Both the position numbers and the translations under genes were made by a program. From Magnetospirillum sp. XM-1 (GTDB taxonomy: Bacteria > Pseudomonadota > Alphaproteobacteria > Rhodospirillales > Magnetospirillaceae), in NCBI RefSeq assembly GCF_001511835.1, contig NZ_LN997848.1, positions 3,004,001-3,068,000 of the forward strand: 64,000 bases of DNA, read 5' to 3'. A model generated the notes under the pieces. The model was not told the origin of the DNA, searched no databases, and worked only from the letters and a program-made list of their open reading frames with translations. Position 1 is the stretch's first letter, and each line of letters begins with the position of its first letter. Below are positions 36,776 through 45,008 of the stretch, piece after piece.

Positions 36776-37555
36776 ATGACGGGTACGCTGATCGAGCTGG
36801 ACGGCCATCTGGCCGTCATCACCATGACCAACCAGGCCAAGCGCAACGTGCTGTCCGAAGCCATGATCGACGGCATCATCGACGGGCTGGCCCAGGCGTC
36901 GCGGGCCAAGGCGCGGACGGTGATCCTGCGGGCCGAGCCGGGCTGCAAGGTGTGGTCGGCGGGCCATGACGTGTCGGAACTGCCCAGCACTCACCGCGAT
37001 CCCCTGGGCTGGAGCGATCCGCTCCGCGTGGTGATCCGCGCCATCGAGGAGTTCCCGGCTCCGGTCATCGCCCTGATCGAGGGCGGCGTGTGGGGCGGAG
37101 CCTGTGAGATGGCCCTGGCCTGCGACATGGTGGTGGCGACGCCCGATTCCACCTTCGCGCTGACCCCGGCCAAGCTGGGCATCCCCTACAACGTGTCGGG
37201 CCTGCTGACCTTCATGAACGTCACCGGCATCCACGTGGTGCGCGAGATGGCGTTCACCGCCCGGCCGGTGGGCGCGGCCCGCGCCCAGGCGCTGGGCATC
37301 GTCAACCATCTGGTCGAGCCCGATGCCATCACCGGATTTTGCACCGACATGGCGGGCGACATCGCCAAGCTGGCGCCCTTGGCCATCGCGGTGATGAAGG
37401 AGGAGATGCGGGTGCTGGCCTCGGCCCATTCCATCTCGCCGCGCAGCTTCGAGCGGGTACAGGGCCTGCGCCGCCAGGTCTACGACAGCCACGACTACCA
37501 GGAAGGGGTCAGGGCCTTTCGCGAAAAGCGCCCGCCCTGCTTCACGGGGGAGTGA
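36776..37555 (+). CDS. scpB: Methylmalonyl-CoA decarboxylase-like crotonase (ScpB/YgfG type)
   Basis: This 259-residue crotonase-fold enzyme should convert (S)-methylmalonyl-CoA to propionyl-CoA. It follows E. coli YgfG/ScpB along its whole length: SAGHDVSELP, RDPLGWSDPLR, IEGGVWGGACEMAL (oxyanion loop), FALTPAKLGIPYN, APLAIAVMKEE and YDSHDYQEG near the end. These specific blocks separate it from ordinary enoyl-CoA hydratases. AGAAGGG lies six bases before the ATG. Its stop abuts that of the convergent glycosyltransferase gene. No mutase or acyl-CoA transferase gene is near, so the pathway context is not local. Confidence 0.9.
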   Translation: MTGTLIELDGHLAVITMTNQAKRNVLSEAMIDGIIDGLAQASRAKARTVILRAEPGCKVWSAGHDVSELPSTHRDPLGWSDPLRVVIRAIEEFPAPVIALIEGGVWGGACEMALACDMVVATPDSTFALTPAKLGIPYNVSGLLTFMNVTGIHVVREMAFTARPVGAARAQALGIVNHLVEPDAITGFCTDMAGDIAKLAPLAIAVMKEEMRVLASAHSISPRSFERVQGLRRQVYDSHDYQEGVRAFREKRPPCFTGE

Positions 37556-38479
37556 CTATCCCGCGCTTCGGGCGAAGGCGTTGTTGATCAGCTCCGCCAC
37601 CCGGCCGGCCTGACGCTCCTTGAAGGCGCCCCACCAGGCGATGACCTGGCGCTGAAGGTCGGCATAGCGTCCGGGATCGGCCTCCACGCTTTGCCACCAC
37701 CCGGGCAATTCGTCCCACGACGACAGGATCACGGCGGGAATGCCGCCGGCGGTCCGCTCGTCCTTAAGGAAGGGGGCGTCCAGGCAGACCGGGATGGCCC
37801 CCGTCTCCAGGGCGTCGTAGAGGCGGATGGTCTCGACCGAGTTGCCGCCGGGCACCAGGGCGAAGCGGGTGTCTTCCATCACCGCCCGATAGCTGTGGGC
37901 GCTGAACTCGCCGCCGAAGACCAAGGTGGTCTCCAGCCGGGCCGGCAGGTCGTTGGCCCGGATCACCTCCATCATGCGGTGGCGTTCGGCCAGTTCGGGC
38001 GGGGTGCGGCCGATGAAGGTCATGGGGGTGGTGCGCAGTTCGTAGGGCAGTAGACCCGGGGCGGGGCAGGGGCCGACGCCGGTGCGATAGCCGTTGGGCA
38101 CCCAGATGGCGCCTTTGCAGCGGCTGCCCGCCGGAATCTCCAGCACGTCGGGGCGCCAGTAATTGCGGAGCACGTAATCGACCTTGGGGTAGTACGAGCA
38201 ATCGGCCGACAGCGTCTCGTCGGCCATGTGCAGGACGCCCACGTTGCGGAACGGCGCTGCGGCGAAGGCGTTGACCACCGGGCTCAGCCTGTTCTCGAAA
38301 TCGATGACCAGAACGTCGTCCATGGCCTGCATCTGCCGGTCCTGCTCGCCCAGCACCATGCGGACGGGAACATCGACCTTGCTCAGCAGGACGTCGCGGA
38401 TGAATCCGGTCTCCATGATGAAGTCATACAGCTGCCGCGGAGCGAGGACGCTTAAGACCCGGTTGCCTGTGCGTGTCAT
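37556..38479 (-). CDS. Exostosin-family (GT47-like) glycosyltransferase
   Basis: This 307-residue protein has the exostosin-type C-terminal donor site: RFALVPGGNSVETIRLYDAL and the step EAL-type ETGAIPVCLDAPFL, followed by a PAVILSSWDELP block. The first half is beta/alpha with the DDVLVIDFENRL and YYPKVDYVLRNYW segments. It is likely to add a sugar to a surface glycan or glycolipid. An ORF extension upstream of the chosen ATG would run into the tRNA gene and was dropped. The ribosome site is weak. It has no glycan cluster around it, so the acceptor is unknown. Confidence 0.72.
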   Translation of the reverse strand: MTRTGNRVLSVLAPRQLYDFIMETGFIRDVLLSKVDVPVRMVLGEQDRQMQAMDDVLVIDFENRLSPVVNAFAAAPFRNVGVLHMADETLSADCSYYPKVDYVLRNYWRPDVLEIPAGSRCKGAIWVPNGYRTGVGPCPAPGLLPYELRTTPMTFIGRTPPELAERHRMMEVIRANDLPARLETTLVFGGEFSAHSYRAVMEDTRFALVPGGNSVETIRLYDALETGAIPVCLDAPFLKDERTAGGIPAVILSSWDELPGWWQSVEADPGRYADLQRQVIAWWGAFKERQAGRVAELINNAFARSAG

Positions 38480-38602
38480 GGAGAATCCCGTTTTCCAGTT
38501 CTTCCGGATTTGTATGCCCCCAAGCGCAAGGGGCATCAAGGAAAAGCTGGAAAGCAAAAGGCCTGGAAAACAGCGGCTTGCCGCGTTTTCCAGGCCCTTC
38601 AT

Positions 38603-38677
38603 TGGCTCCGGAGGAGGGATTCGAACCCCCGACCAGCCGGTTAACAGCCGGCTGCTCTACCGCTGAGCTACTCCGGA
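38603..38677 (-). tRNA. tRNA-Asn (anticodon GTT)
   Basis: This 75-nt cloverleaf on the minus strand includes encoded CCA. The acceptor pairs TCCGGAG with CTCCGGA, the D arm has GCTCAGCGGTAGAGC, the anticodon loop is CTGTTAACC and the T loop is GTTCGAATC. Confidence 0.96.
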
Positions 38678-38752
38678 TCAACGGCCTGCCAAAGCGGTAG
38701 CGGCAAGCCGAGGAATTCTGTTTCTCACGTTCGTACCCGGACCTGGGGACGG

Positions 38753-38826
38753 TGGAGGCCGAGGCCGGAATTGAACCGACGTACGCGGATTTGCAGTCCG
38801 CTGCATAGCCACTCTGCCACCCGGCC
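38753..38826 (-). tRNA. tRNA-Cys (anticodon GCA)
   Basis: This 74-nt cloverleaf on the minus strand includes encoded CCA. The acceptor GGCCGGG pairs with CTCGGCC (one G-U pair), the anticodon loop is CTGCAAATC and the T loop is GTTCAATTC. It lies 75 bp from tRNA-Asn, in the same direction. Confidence 0.96.
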
Positions 38827-39030
38827 AACCGGCCCAGCCGGCGGGTGCCGACGTGAGGACGCTGCTTATACGCGCTGTTCGATACCGGGTCAAGCGGCTG
38901 TTTCAGCCTTTTCGCAGCATTGTTTTCGCGGGCGGTCGGGCCTATAAATTCCACCCGTGGCTCTGCCCGTGCAAAACAGGGGGGCGGGCCCGTCAAAGAC
39001 TTCGACGATCAAAATGGGAGCCCGAGGGCC

Positions 39031-39687
39031 ATGGATTACGCCGGCGCCAGATTCAATATGGTCGAGAACCAGATCCGCACCAACAAGGTGCATGATCTGC
39101 TGGTGGCGGGGGCCATTTCCTCCACACCGCGCGAGGCGTTTCTGCCCAAATCCATGCGCGGCTTCGCCTATGTTGACGAGGACGTGTCCATCGGCGGCGG
39201 ACGCTATCTGATCGAGCCGCTGGTGCTGGCCCGTCTGCTCCAGGCCGCCGCCGTGCAGCCCACCGACGTGGTGCTGGCCATCGGCGACGCCACCGGCTGG
39301 GCCTCGGCCGTGCTCGCCAAGCTGTCCAGCACCGTCGTGGCGCTGGAAGGCGACGCTGATCTCACCGCCCGCGCCACCCAGGCCCTGTCCGATCAGGGCA
39401 TCGACAACGTGGCCTATGTGAACGGCGATCCGGCCGCCGGCTATTCCGCCCAGGCGCCTTACGACGTCATCGTCTATGTGGGCGCGGTGGCGGATATTCC
39501 CGCCGCGTTGTGCCGCCAGCTGAGCGACGGCGGCCGTCTGGTGGCCGTGGTCGATTCCGGGACCAGGGGCGCCGGCAAGGTAGTGCAGGTGGTGCGCGTC
39601 GGCGACACCTTCGGCCGCCGCGCGCTGTTCGACGGCTCCACCCCCTATCTGCCCGGCATGGCGCCGAAGCCCGGCTTCGTATTCTGA
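39031..39687 (+). CDS. Protein-L-isoaspartate O-methyltransferase family protein
   Basis: This 218-residue SAM-dependent methyltransferase is of the PCMT type, which starts repair of isoaspartyl residues. The N-terminal block NMVENQIRTNKVHD and the substrate region TPREAFLP are conserved in alphaproteobacterial members. The SAM loop reads VLAIGDATGWASAVLAKL, where the classic form has Gly-Thr-Gly-Ser-Gly-Tyr; the glycine pattern is altered. Members of this group lie just before tolC in many alphaproteobacteria, as here. A loss of classical repair activity is possible. The family call is good; the substrate is less so. Confidence 0.85.
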   Translation: MDYAGARFNMVENQIRTNKVHDLLVAGAISSTPREAFLPKSMRGFAYVDEDVSIGGGRYLIEPLVLARLLQAAAVQPTDVVLAIGDATGWASAVLAKLSSTVVALEGDADLTARATQALSDQGIDNVAYVNGDPAAGYSAQAPYDVIVYVGAVADIPAALCRQLSDGGRLVAVVDSGTRGAGKVVQVVRVGDTFGRRALFDGSTPYLPGMAPKPGFVF

Positions 39688-39695
39688 GACTCCGC

Positions 39696-39740
39696 CCTAT
39701 CTCGTTCCGGCCTATCTCGTTCTGGCCTATCTCGTTCCGG
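39696..39740 (+). repeat. Three tandem 15-bp repeats between pcm and tolC
   Basis: CCTATCTCGTTCCGG occurs three times in direct succession, the middle copy with one C-to-T change. It starts eight bases after the pcm-like stop codon. Confidence 0.9.
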
Positions 39741-39879
39741 GTGACGGTGGATCCGCTCACCCGGACAAGGGTAGGGGGCTGGATTTGTCCTTGATCTTCC
39801 CCGTCCAAGGTCTAATGTTCTCGGGCGATATTAGGTCGTTCCGGGGATGGGGACCCGCATTGCTGAATACAGGTGTTGA

Positions 39880-41253
39880 ATGAGGAAGGTAAGCTGTGGG
39901 CTGATCGGCGCAGCGTGCATCGTCGTGGCCGCTTCCACTCCCGTTGCCGCCGAGACGCTGGAGGAGGTGCTGGCCTCCACCTATTCGTCCAATCCGACGC
40001 TGCTGGCGCGCCGCGCCAAGCTGCGCTCCACCGACGAGGGCGTGCCCCAGGCGCTGTCCAACTGGCGGCCCACGGTATCGCTGACCGGTTCCGTCGGCCG
40101 GGGCAGTTATGACAACAACACCCTTGCCAAGTATTCCATGACCCGCACGCCGCGGACCGAGGCGCTGACCCTCAGCCAGCCGCTGTTCCGCGGCGGCCGC
40201 ACCCTGGCCGCCACCGCCCAGGCCGAGAACACCGTGCTGAGCGAGCGGGCCCTGCTGGCCTCCACCGAGCAGACCATCCTGCTGGCCGCCGCCACCGCCT
40301 ATCTCAACGTGGTCCGCGACGAGGCGGTGCTGAAGCTGTCCATCAACAACGAGCAGGTGCTGCGCAAGCAGTACGAGGCGACCCAGGAGCGCTTCAAGGT
40401 CGGCGAGCTGACCCGCACCGACGTCAGCCAGTCCGAGGCGCGTCTGGCCAAGGCCACCGCCGACCGCGTCGCCGCCGAAGGCAACCTGCAGAGCTCGCGG
40501 GCCAATTACGTGAATAATGTCGGTCGCCCGCCCGAGGCGCTGGCCGCTCCCGCTACGCCGCCGGCTCTGCCCGCCAGCCTGGACGAGGTCACCAATCAGG
40601 CGCTGGCCGCCAATCCCAACGTGGTCTCCGCCGATTTCACCCATGCCGCCGCCAAGGACAACACCGACCTGATCTGGGGCGAGCTGATGCCCACCGTGTC
40701 GCTGTCCGCCGACATCACCCGCGGGCTGCAGAACTCGACCATGGATTCCTCGTACACCAACCGGCAGGTCCTGCTGAACCTCAGCGTGCCGCTGTACGAA
40801 TCGGGCAGCGTCTATTCCCGGGTGCGCGCCTCCAAGCACACTGCCGGCCAGCGCCGCATCGAGGCCGATCAGGCGCGGCGCGACGCCATCGAGACCGGCA
40901 CCAAGGCGTGGGAAAGCCTGCAGGCTGCCCGCGCCCAGGCCAATTCCTATCAGGCGCAGATCAAGGCCTCGGAGCTGGCCCTGGCCGGCGTGCGCGAGGA
41001 ATCCAAGGTGGGCTCGCGCACCATCCTGGACGTGCTGAACGCCGAGCAGGAGCTGTTCGACGCCCGCGTCAACCTGGTCAAGGCCAGCCGCGACGTGCTG
41101 GCGGCCTCCTATCAGGTCAAGTCGGCCCTGGGGCAAATGACCGCCCAGGGGCTCAATCTTCCCGTCGAGGTCTATGATCCGACCAAGCACTATGACGATG
41201 TCCGTGGCCAATGGTTCGGCAATGGCATCGACAAGGACAAAGGATACGAGTAG
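39880..41253 (+). CDS. tolC: TolC-family outer-membrane efflux channel
   Basis: This 457-residue protein has a signal peptide (CGLIGAACIVVAASTPVAA, cleaved near residue 24). The repeated helix/strand pattern is that of TolC: ETLEEVLASTYSSNPTL at the start, QPLFRGGRT and VPLYESGSVYSRVR for the two outer strands, and long amphipathic helices between. As a trimer it forms the outer-membrane exit duct for type I secretion and RND pumps. The ATG is directly before AGGAAGG, so no classic upstream ribosome site is seen. The neighbours pcm, popZ and valS are the usual alphaproteobacterial order. Confidence 0.93.
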   Translation: MRKVSCGLIGAACIVVAASTPVAAETLEEVLASTYSSNPTLLARRAKLRSTDEGVPQALSNWRPTVSLTGSVGRGSYDNNTLAKYSMTRTPRTEALTLSQPLFRGGRTLAATAQAENTVLSERALLASTEQTILLAAATAYLNVVRDEAVLKLSINNEQVLRKQYEATQERFKVGELTRTDVSQSEARLAKATADRVAAEGNLQSSRANYVNNVGRPPEALAAPATPPALPASLDEVTNQALAANPNVVSADFTHAAAKDNTDLIWGELMPTVSLSADITRGLQNSTMDSSYTNRQVLLNLSVPLYESGSVYSRVRASKHTAGQRRIEADQARRDAIETGTKAWESLQAARAQANSYQAQIKASELALAGVREESKVGSRTILDVLNAEQELFDARVNLVKASRDVLAASYQVKSALGQMTAQGLNLPVEVYDPTKHYDDVRGQWFGNGIDKDKGYE

Positions 41254-41318
41254 AAATAGTGGGGCTCGGATCGGCGTCGAGTGGCTGATCCGGGTTTCTC
41301 TTGGGGACTCGTGGAATT

Positions 41319-41333
41319 TTAACCATTTGTTAC
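41319..41333 (+). promoter_or_regulatory. Candidate CtrA box upstream of popZ
   Basis: TTAACCATTTGTTAC matches the CtrA consensus TTAA-N7-TTAA with one mismatch and includes the common half-site TTAACCAT. It lies 65 bp before the popZ ATG. Confidence 0.55.
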
Positions 41334-41335
41334 CA

Positions 41336-41356
41336 GCCGTAAGTCACTATTACGGC
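41336..41356. promoter_or_regulatory. Inverted repeat next to the CtrA-like box
   Basis: GCCGTAA and TTACGGC flank a seven-base spacer, starting two bases after the CtrA-like site. It could be a second operator or a 5' UTR hairpin. Confidence 0.45.
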
Positions 41357-41397
41357 AGGTCCCTTTCTTGGGCGCAGGCAGACAGAATAGCCGTGAC

Positions 41398-42138
41398 ATG
41401 AGCGACGACAAGGCCCAGCAAGAACCATCAATGGAGGATATCCTCGCCTCTATCCGACGCATCCTGTCGGAAGATGAAGCCGAGGATAAGCCCAAGGCCC
41501 CCGAACCGGTCGCTCCCGAGCCGGAGCCGGAGCCCATGCCTCCGCCGGAACCCGAGCCCGAGCCTGAGCCCGAGCCCGAACCGACCCCCACCTTCGCCCA
41601 GGACGATATCGACTCCTTGTTCGATACGCCGGCGCCGGCCCCCGAGCCGGAGCCCGAGCCCGAACCCGAGCCGCTGCCCATCCCCGAGCCCGAGCCGGAG
41701 ATCGAGGACGACGTCCTTGAACTGACCGACGACATGGTGATGGAGGAAGCGCCCGAGGAGCCGGAGCCCGCTTTCGACATCAACGATTTCAAGGCCGATC
41801 TCGGCGATTTCGAGCCGGCCCCCGTGATGGCCGCCGCCAGCCGGGTCATGGACGATTATGAGCCGCCGCCGCGCCGCGCTCCGCCGCCCGACGATGAAGG
41901 GCTGATGAGCCCGCCCAGCATTGACCATGGCGCCTCGCTGCTGACCAATCTGGCGCGCGAGATCGTGCGGCAGAAGTCTTTCGGCCTGGGCAACAGCGCC
42001 GTCACCCTGGAAGATCTGGTGCGCGAGCTGTTGAAGCCGATCCTGTCGGAATGGCTGGACCAGAACCTGCCCTACATGATCGAGCGCATCGTCAAGAAAG
42101 AGATCGAGAGGATGGTAAACCGCACCGGAGAGTACTAA
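41398..42138 (+). CDS. popZ: Polar organizing protein PopZ
   Basis: This 246-residue protein forms a microdomain at the cell pole that anchors the chromosome ParB/centromere complex and cell-cycle signalling proteins. The N-terminal binding helix is PSMEDILASIRRIL. The middle (about 30-145) is an acidic, proline-rich disordered linker built of Glu-Pro repeats, and the C-terminal oligomerisation part has LLTNLAREIVRQK, LEDLVRELLKPILSEWLDQN and LPYMIERIVKKEIERM. The linker is longer than in many relatives. It lies between tolC and valS as in Caulobacter relatives and has a CtrA-like box upstream. An earlier in-frame start at 41368 was rejected for lack of similarity. Confidence 0.92.
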   Translation: MSDDKAQQEPSMEDILASIRRILSEDEAEDKPKAPEPVAPEPEPEPMPPPEPEPEPEPEPEPTPTFAQDDIDSLFDTPAPAPEPEPEPEPEPLPIPEPEPEIEDDVLELTDDMVMEEAPEEPEPAFDINDFKADLGDFEPAPVMAAASRVMDDYEPPPRRAPPPDDEGLMSPPSIDHGASLLTNLAREIVRQKSFGLGNSAVTLEDLVRELLKPILSEWLDQNLPYMIERIVKKEIERMVNRTGEY

Positions 42139-42160
42139 TCTCCGCCGGTTCGAAGCCATG

Positions 42161-42197
42161 GGGCGGCCCGGCGCGATCGGGCCGCCCTTCTTGTTTG
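42161..42197 (+). terminator. Intrinsic terminator after popZ
   Basis: A ten-base stem (GGGCGGCCCG with CGGGCCGCCC) and a loop of about seven bases are followed by TTCTTGTTTG. Confidence 0.85.
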
Positions 42198-42225
42198 TCC
42201 CCCCTTTAGGTGAAGTGACAGTCCG

Positions 42226-44895
42226 ATGGCCATGCTGGATAAGACGTATAGCCCCGCCCAGGTGGAGCCGAAGCATTACGAGCGCTGGGAGGCCCAGGGC
42301 GCCTTTGCCGCCCATACCGAGTCCAACGCCCAGCCCTACACCATCATGATGCCGCCGCCCAACGTGACGGGCAGCCTGCACATGGGCCACGCGCTGACCT
42401 TCACGCTCCAGGACGTACTGATCCGCTATCGCCGCATGACCGGCAAGGACGCCCTGTGGCAGCCCGGTACCGACCATGCCGGCATCGCCACCCAGATGGT
42501 GGTGGAGCGCCAGCTGGAAGCGCAGAAGATCACCCGCCACGATTTGGGCCGCGACGACTTCATCAAGCGGGTCTGGGAGTGGAAGGCGGAATCGGGCGGC
42601 ACCATCACGCGCCAGCTGCGCCGGCTGGGCGCCTCGCCCGACTGGGCCAAGGAACGCTTCACCATGGACGAGGGCCTGTCGGCCGCCGTCCGCAAGGTCT
42701 TCGTCACCCTGCATCGCCAGGGCCTGATCTACCGCGCCAAGCGTCTGGTCAACTGGGACCCCAAGCTGCACACCGCCATTTCTGATCTGGAGGTTGAGCA
42801 GCGGGAAGTGAAGGGCCACATGTGGCACCTCAGGTATCCCGTGGATGGTATTGAAAATACTTACATTACCGTGGCCACCACCCGCCCCGAGACCATGCTG
42901 GGCGATGCGGCGGTTGCCGTTCATCCTGAAGATGAGCGCTTTACCGCCCTGGTGGGTAAGATGGTGCGGCTACCCATTTGTAATCGCTTGATTCCCATCG
43001 TCGCCGACGAGTATTCCGACCCCACCAAGGGCACCGGCGCGGTGAAGATCACCCCGGCCCACGATTTCAACGACTTCCAGGTGGGCGTGCGGAATAATCT
43101 TCCGCAAATCAACATCTTCGACCGCGATGCGCGCACCAACGACGAGGTGCCCGAGGGCTATCGCGGCCTGGACCGCTACGACGCCCGCAAGAAGGTGGTC
43201 GCCGAGTTCGAGGCCCTGGGCCTGCTGGACAAGATCGAGCCCCACACCCACATGGTCCCCTATGGCGACCGCTCGGGCGTGGTGATCGAGCCGTGGCTGA
43301 CCGACCAGTGGTTCGTGGACGCCGCGACGCTGGCCAAGCCCGCCATCGAGGCGGTGGAGACCGGCAAGACCCGCTTCGTCCCGAAGCACTGGGAGAACAC
43401 CTATTACGAATGGATGCGCAACATCCAGCCGTGGTGCATCTCGCGCCAGATCTGGTGGGGCCATCAGGTGCCGGCGTGGTACGGCCCCGACGGGGCGTTC
43501 TTCGTCGAGGAGACGGAAGGCGAGGCTCAGGCCGCCGCCGCCAAGCACTATGGCAAGGCGGTGGAACTGACCCGCGATTCCGACGTGCTGGACACCTGGT
43601 TCAGCTCGGCGCTGTGGCCGTTCTCGACCTTGGGCTGGCCGGAGCAGACTCCGGAACTGGCCCGCTACTATCCCGGCGACGTGCTGGTCACCGGCTTCGA
43701 CATCATCTTCTTCTGGGTCGCCCGCATGATGATGATGGGTATCCACTTCATGGGCGACGTGCCCTTCAAGGACATCTACATCCACGCCCTGGTCCGCGAC
43801 GAGAAGGGCCAGAAGATGTCCAAGTCCAAGGGCAACATCATCGATCCCCTGGACCTGATCGACAAATACGGCTGCGACGCGCTGCGCTTCACGCTGTCGG
43901 CGCTGGCGGCGCAGGGACGCGACGTCAAGCTGGCCGAGAGCCGGGTGGAAGGCTACCGCAACTTCGCCACCAAGCTGTGGAACGCGGCGCGCTTCTGCCA
44001 GATGAACGAGTGCCGTCCGGTGGAAGGCTTCGATCCCAAGGCGGTCAAGGAGACCGTCAACCGCTGGATCGCCGCCAAGACCGCCGAACTGGCCGCCAAG
44101 GTGGGCAGCGCCATCGAGAACTACCGCTACGACGCGGCGGCCGGCGGCTGCTACCAGTTCGTCTGGGGCACCTTCTGCGACTGGTACCTGGAATTCGCCA
44201 AGCCCATCTTCAACGGTGGAGACGAGGCGGCCAAGGCCGAGACCCGCGCCACCGCCGCCTGGGTGCTGGACCAGATCCTGCACGTACTGCACCCCCTGAT
44301 GCCGTTCATCACCGAGGAGCTGTGGAGCCAGATCGCGACGCGCGACGGCGATCTGATGCTGCGCTCCTGGCCCGCCCTGGACGGCCTGGCCGCGCCCGCG
44401 GCGGAAGAGGAGATGGATTGGGTGGTGCGCATGATCTCGACGGTGCGCGGCGTGCGCTCCGAGATGAACGTGCCGCCCTCGGCCCAGGTGGACCTGCTGG
44501 TGTCCGGTCTGGCCGATGCCAAGCGCGGCTGGGCCAAGACCCACGCCGACCTGATCACCCGTTTGGCGCGCCTGACCGCCTTCGAGGCCCAGGCCTCGGC
44601 CGAGCGGGTGGCCCAGGCCTCGTCCCACGGCGCCGCCCAGATGGTGGTGGACGAAGCCACCCTGGTGATGCCGCTGTCGGGCGTCATCGACGTGGACAAG
44701 GAGCGCGCCCGCCTGGACAAGGAGATCGCCCGCCTGGAGGGCGAGGTCGCCAAGGTGGACAAGAAGCTCTCCAACGCCGACTTCATGGCGCGGGCGCCGG
44801 AAGAGGTGGTGGCCGAGCAGCGCGAGCGCCGCAACGACTGGGCGCAGGCGGTGGCCAAGCTGCGCGAAGCCCTGGAACGCCTCTCGGGGGCCTGA
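42226..44895 (+). CDS. valS: Valyl-tRNA synthetase
   Basis: This 889-residue class I synthetase charges tRNA-Val. The first signature is [15 protein letters not shown] (His52-Met-Gly-His55) and the second [10 protein letters not shown] (Lys530-Ser534). The editing domain lies between, with [19 protein letters not shown]. The C-terminal coiled coil ([19 protein letters not shown] and on) is specific to ValRS. Length is normal. It lies behind a terminator, so it has its own promoter, which I could not place with certainty. Confidence 0.97.
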   Translation: MAMLDKTYSPAQVEPKHYERWEAQGAFAAHTESNAQPYTIMMPPPNVTGSLHMGHALTFTLQDVLIRYRRMTGKDALWQPGTDHAGIATQMVVERQLEAQKITRHDLGRDDFIKRVWEWKAESGGTITRQLRRLGASPDWAKERFTMDEGLSAAVRKVFVTLHRQGLIYRAKRLVNWDPKLHTAISDLEVEQREVKGHMWHLRYPVDGIENTYITVATTRPETMLGDAAVAVHPEDERFTALVGKMVRLPICNRLIPIVADEYSDPTKGTGAVKITPAHDFNDFQVGVRNNLPQINIFDRDARTNDEVPEGYRGLDRYDARKKVVAEFEALGLLDKIEPHTHMVPYGDRSGVVIEPWLTDQWFVDAATLAKPAIEAVETGKTRFVPKHWENTYYEWMRNIQPWCISRQIWWGHQVPAWYGPDGAFFVEETEGEAQAAAAKHYGKAVELTRDSDVLDTWFSSALWPFSTLGWPEQTPELARYYPGDVLVTGFDIIFFWVARMMMMGIHFMGDVPFKDIYIHALVRDEKGQKMSKSKGNIIDPLDLIDKYGCDALRFTLSALAAQGRDVKLAESRVEGYRNFATKLWNAARFCQMNECRPVEGFDPKAVKETVNRWIAAKTAELAAKVGSAIENYRYDAAAGGCYQFVWGTFCDWYLEFAKPIFNGGDEAAKAETRATAAWVLDQILHVLHPLMPFITEELWSQIATRDGDLMLRSWPALDGLAAPAAEEEMDWVVRMISTVRGVRSEMNVPPSAQVDLLVSGLADAKRGWAKTHADLITRLARLTAFEAQASAERVAQASSHGAAQMVVDEATLVMPLSGVIDVDKERARLDKEIARLEGEVAKVDKKLSNADFMARAPEEVVAEQRERRNDWAQAVAKLREALERLSGA

Positions 44896-44922
44896 AGCGG
44901 CTTTTTGCCGTCCCTTGAATAG

Positions 44923-44968
44923 AGGCCTGTCTCGGCGCGCGCCGCTCGCCGAGACAGGCCTTCGCTTT
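44923..44968 (+). terminator. Intrinsic terminator after valS
   Basis: A perfect fifteen-base stem (AGGCCTGTCTCGGCG with CGCCGAGACAGGCCT) has a nine-base loop and the tail TCGCTTTGC. The T run is short, but the stem is very stable. Confidence 0.8.
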
Positions 44969-45008
44969 GCCGCTATGATCAATGGCGGGTTATGCGGGAA
45001 GTCTGGGG

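Noticed and set aside
38480..38602. N-terminal extension of the exostosin-like gene up to the tRNA-Asn gene
   Set aside because: The added residues would be read from spacer adjoining the tRNA; the start within good coding sequence was preferred.
41474..41725. Glu-Pro coding repeat in popZ as a separate tandem repeat locus
   Set aside because: It is the normal disordered acidic linker of PopZ, encoded with varying codons, so not a recent DNA repeat.
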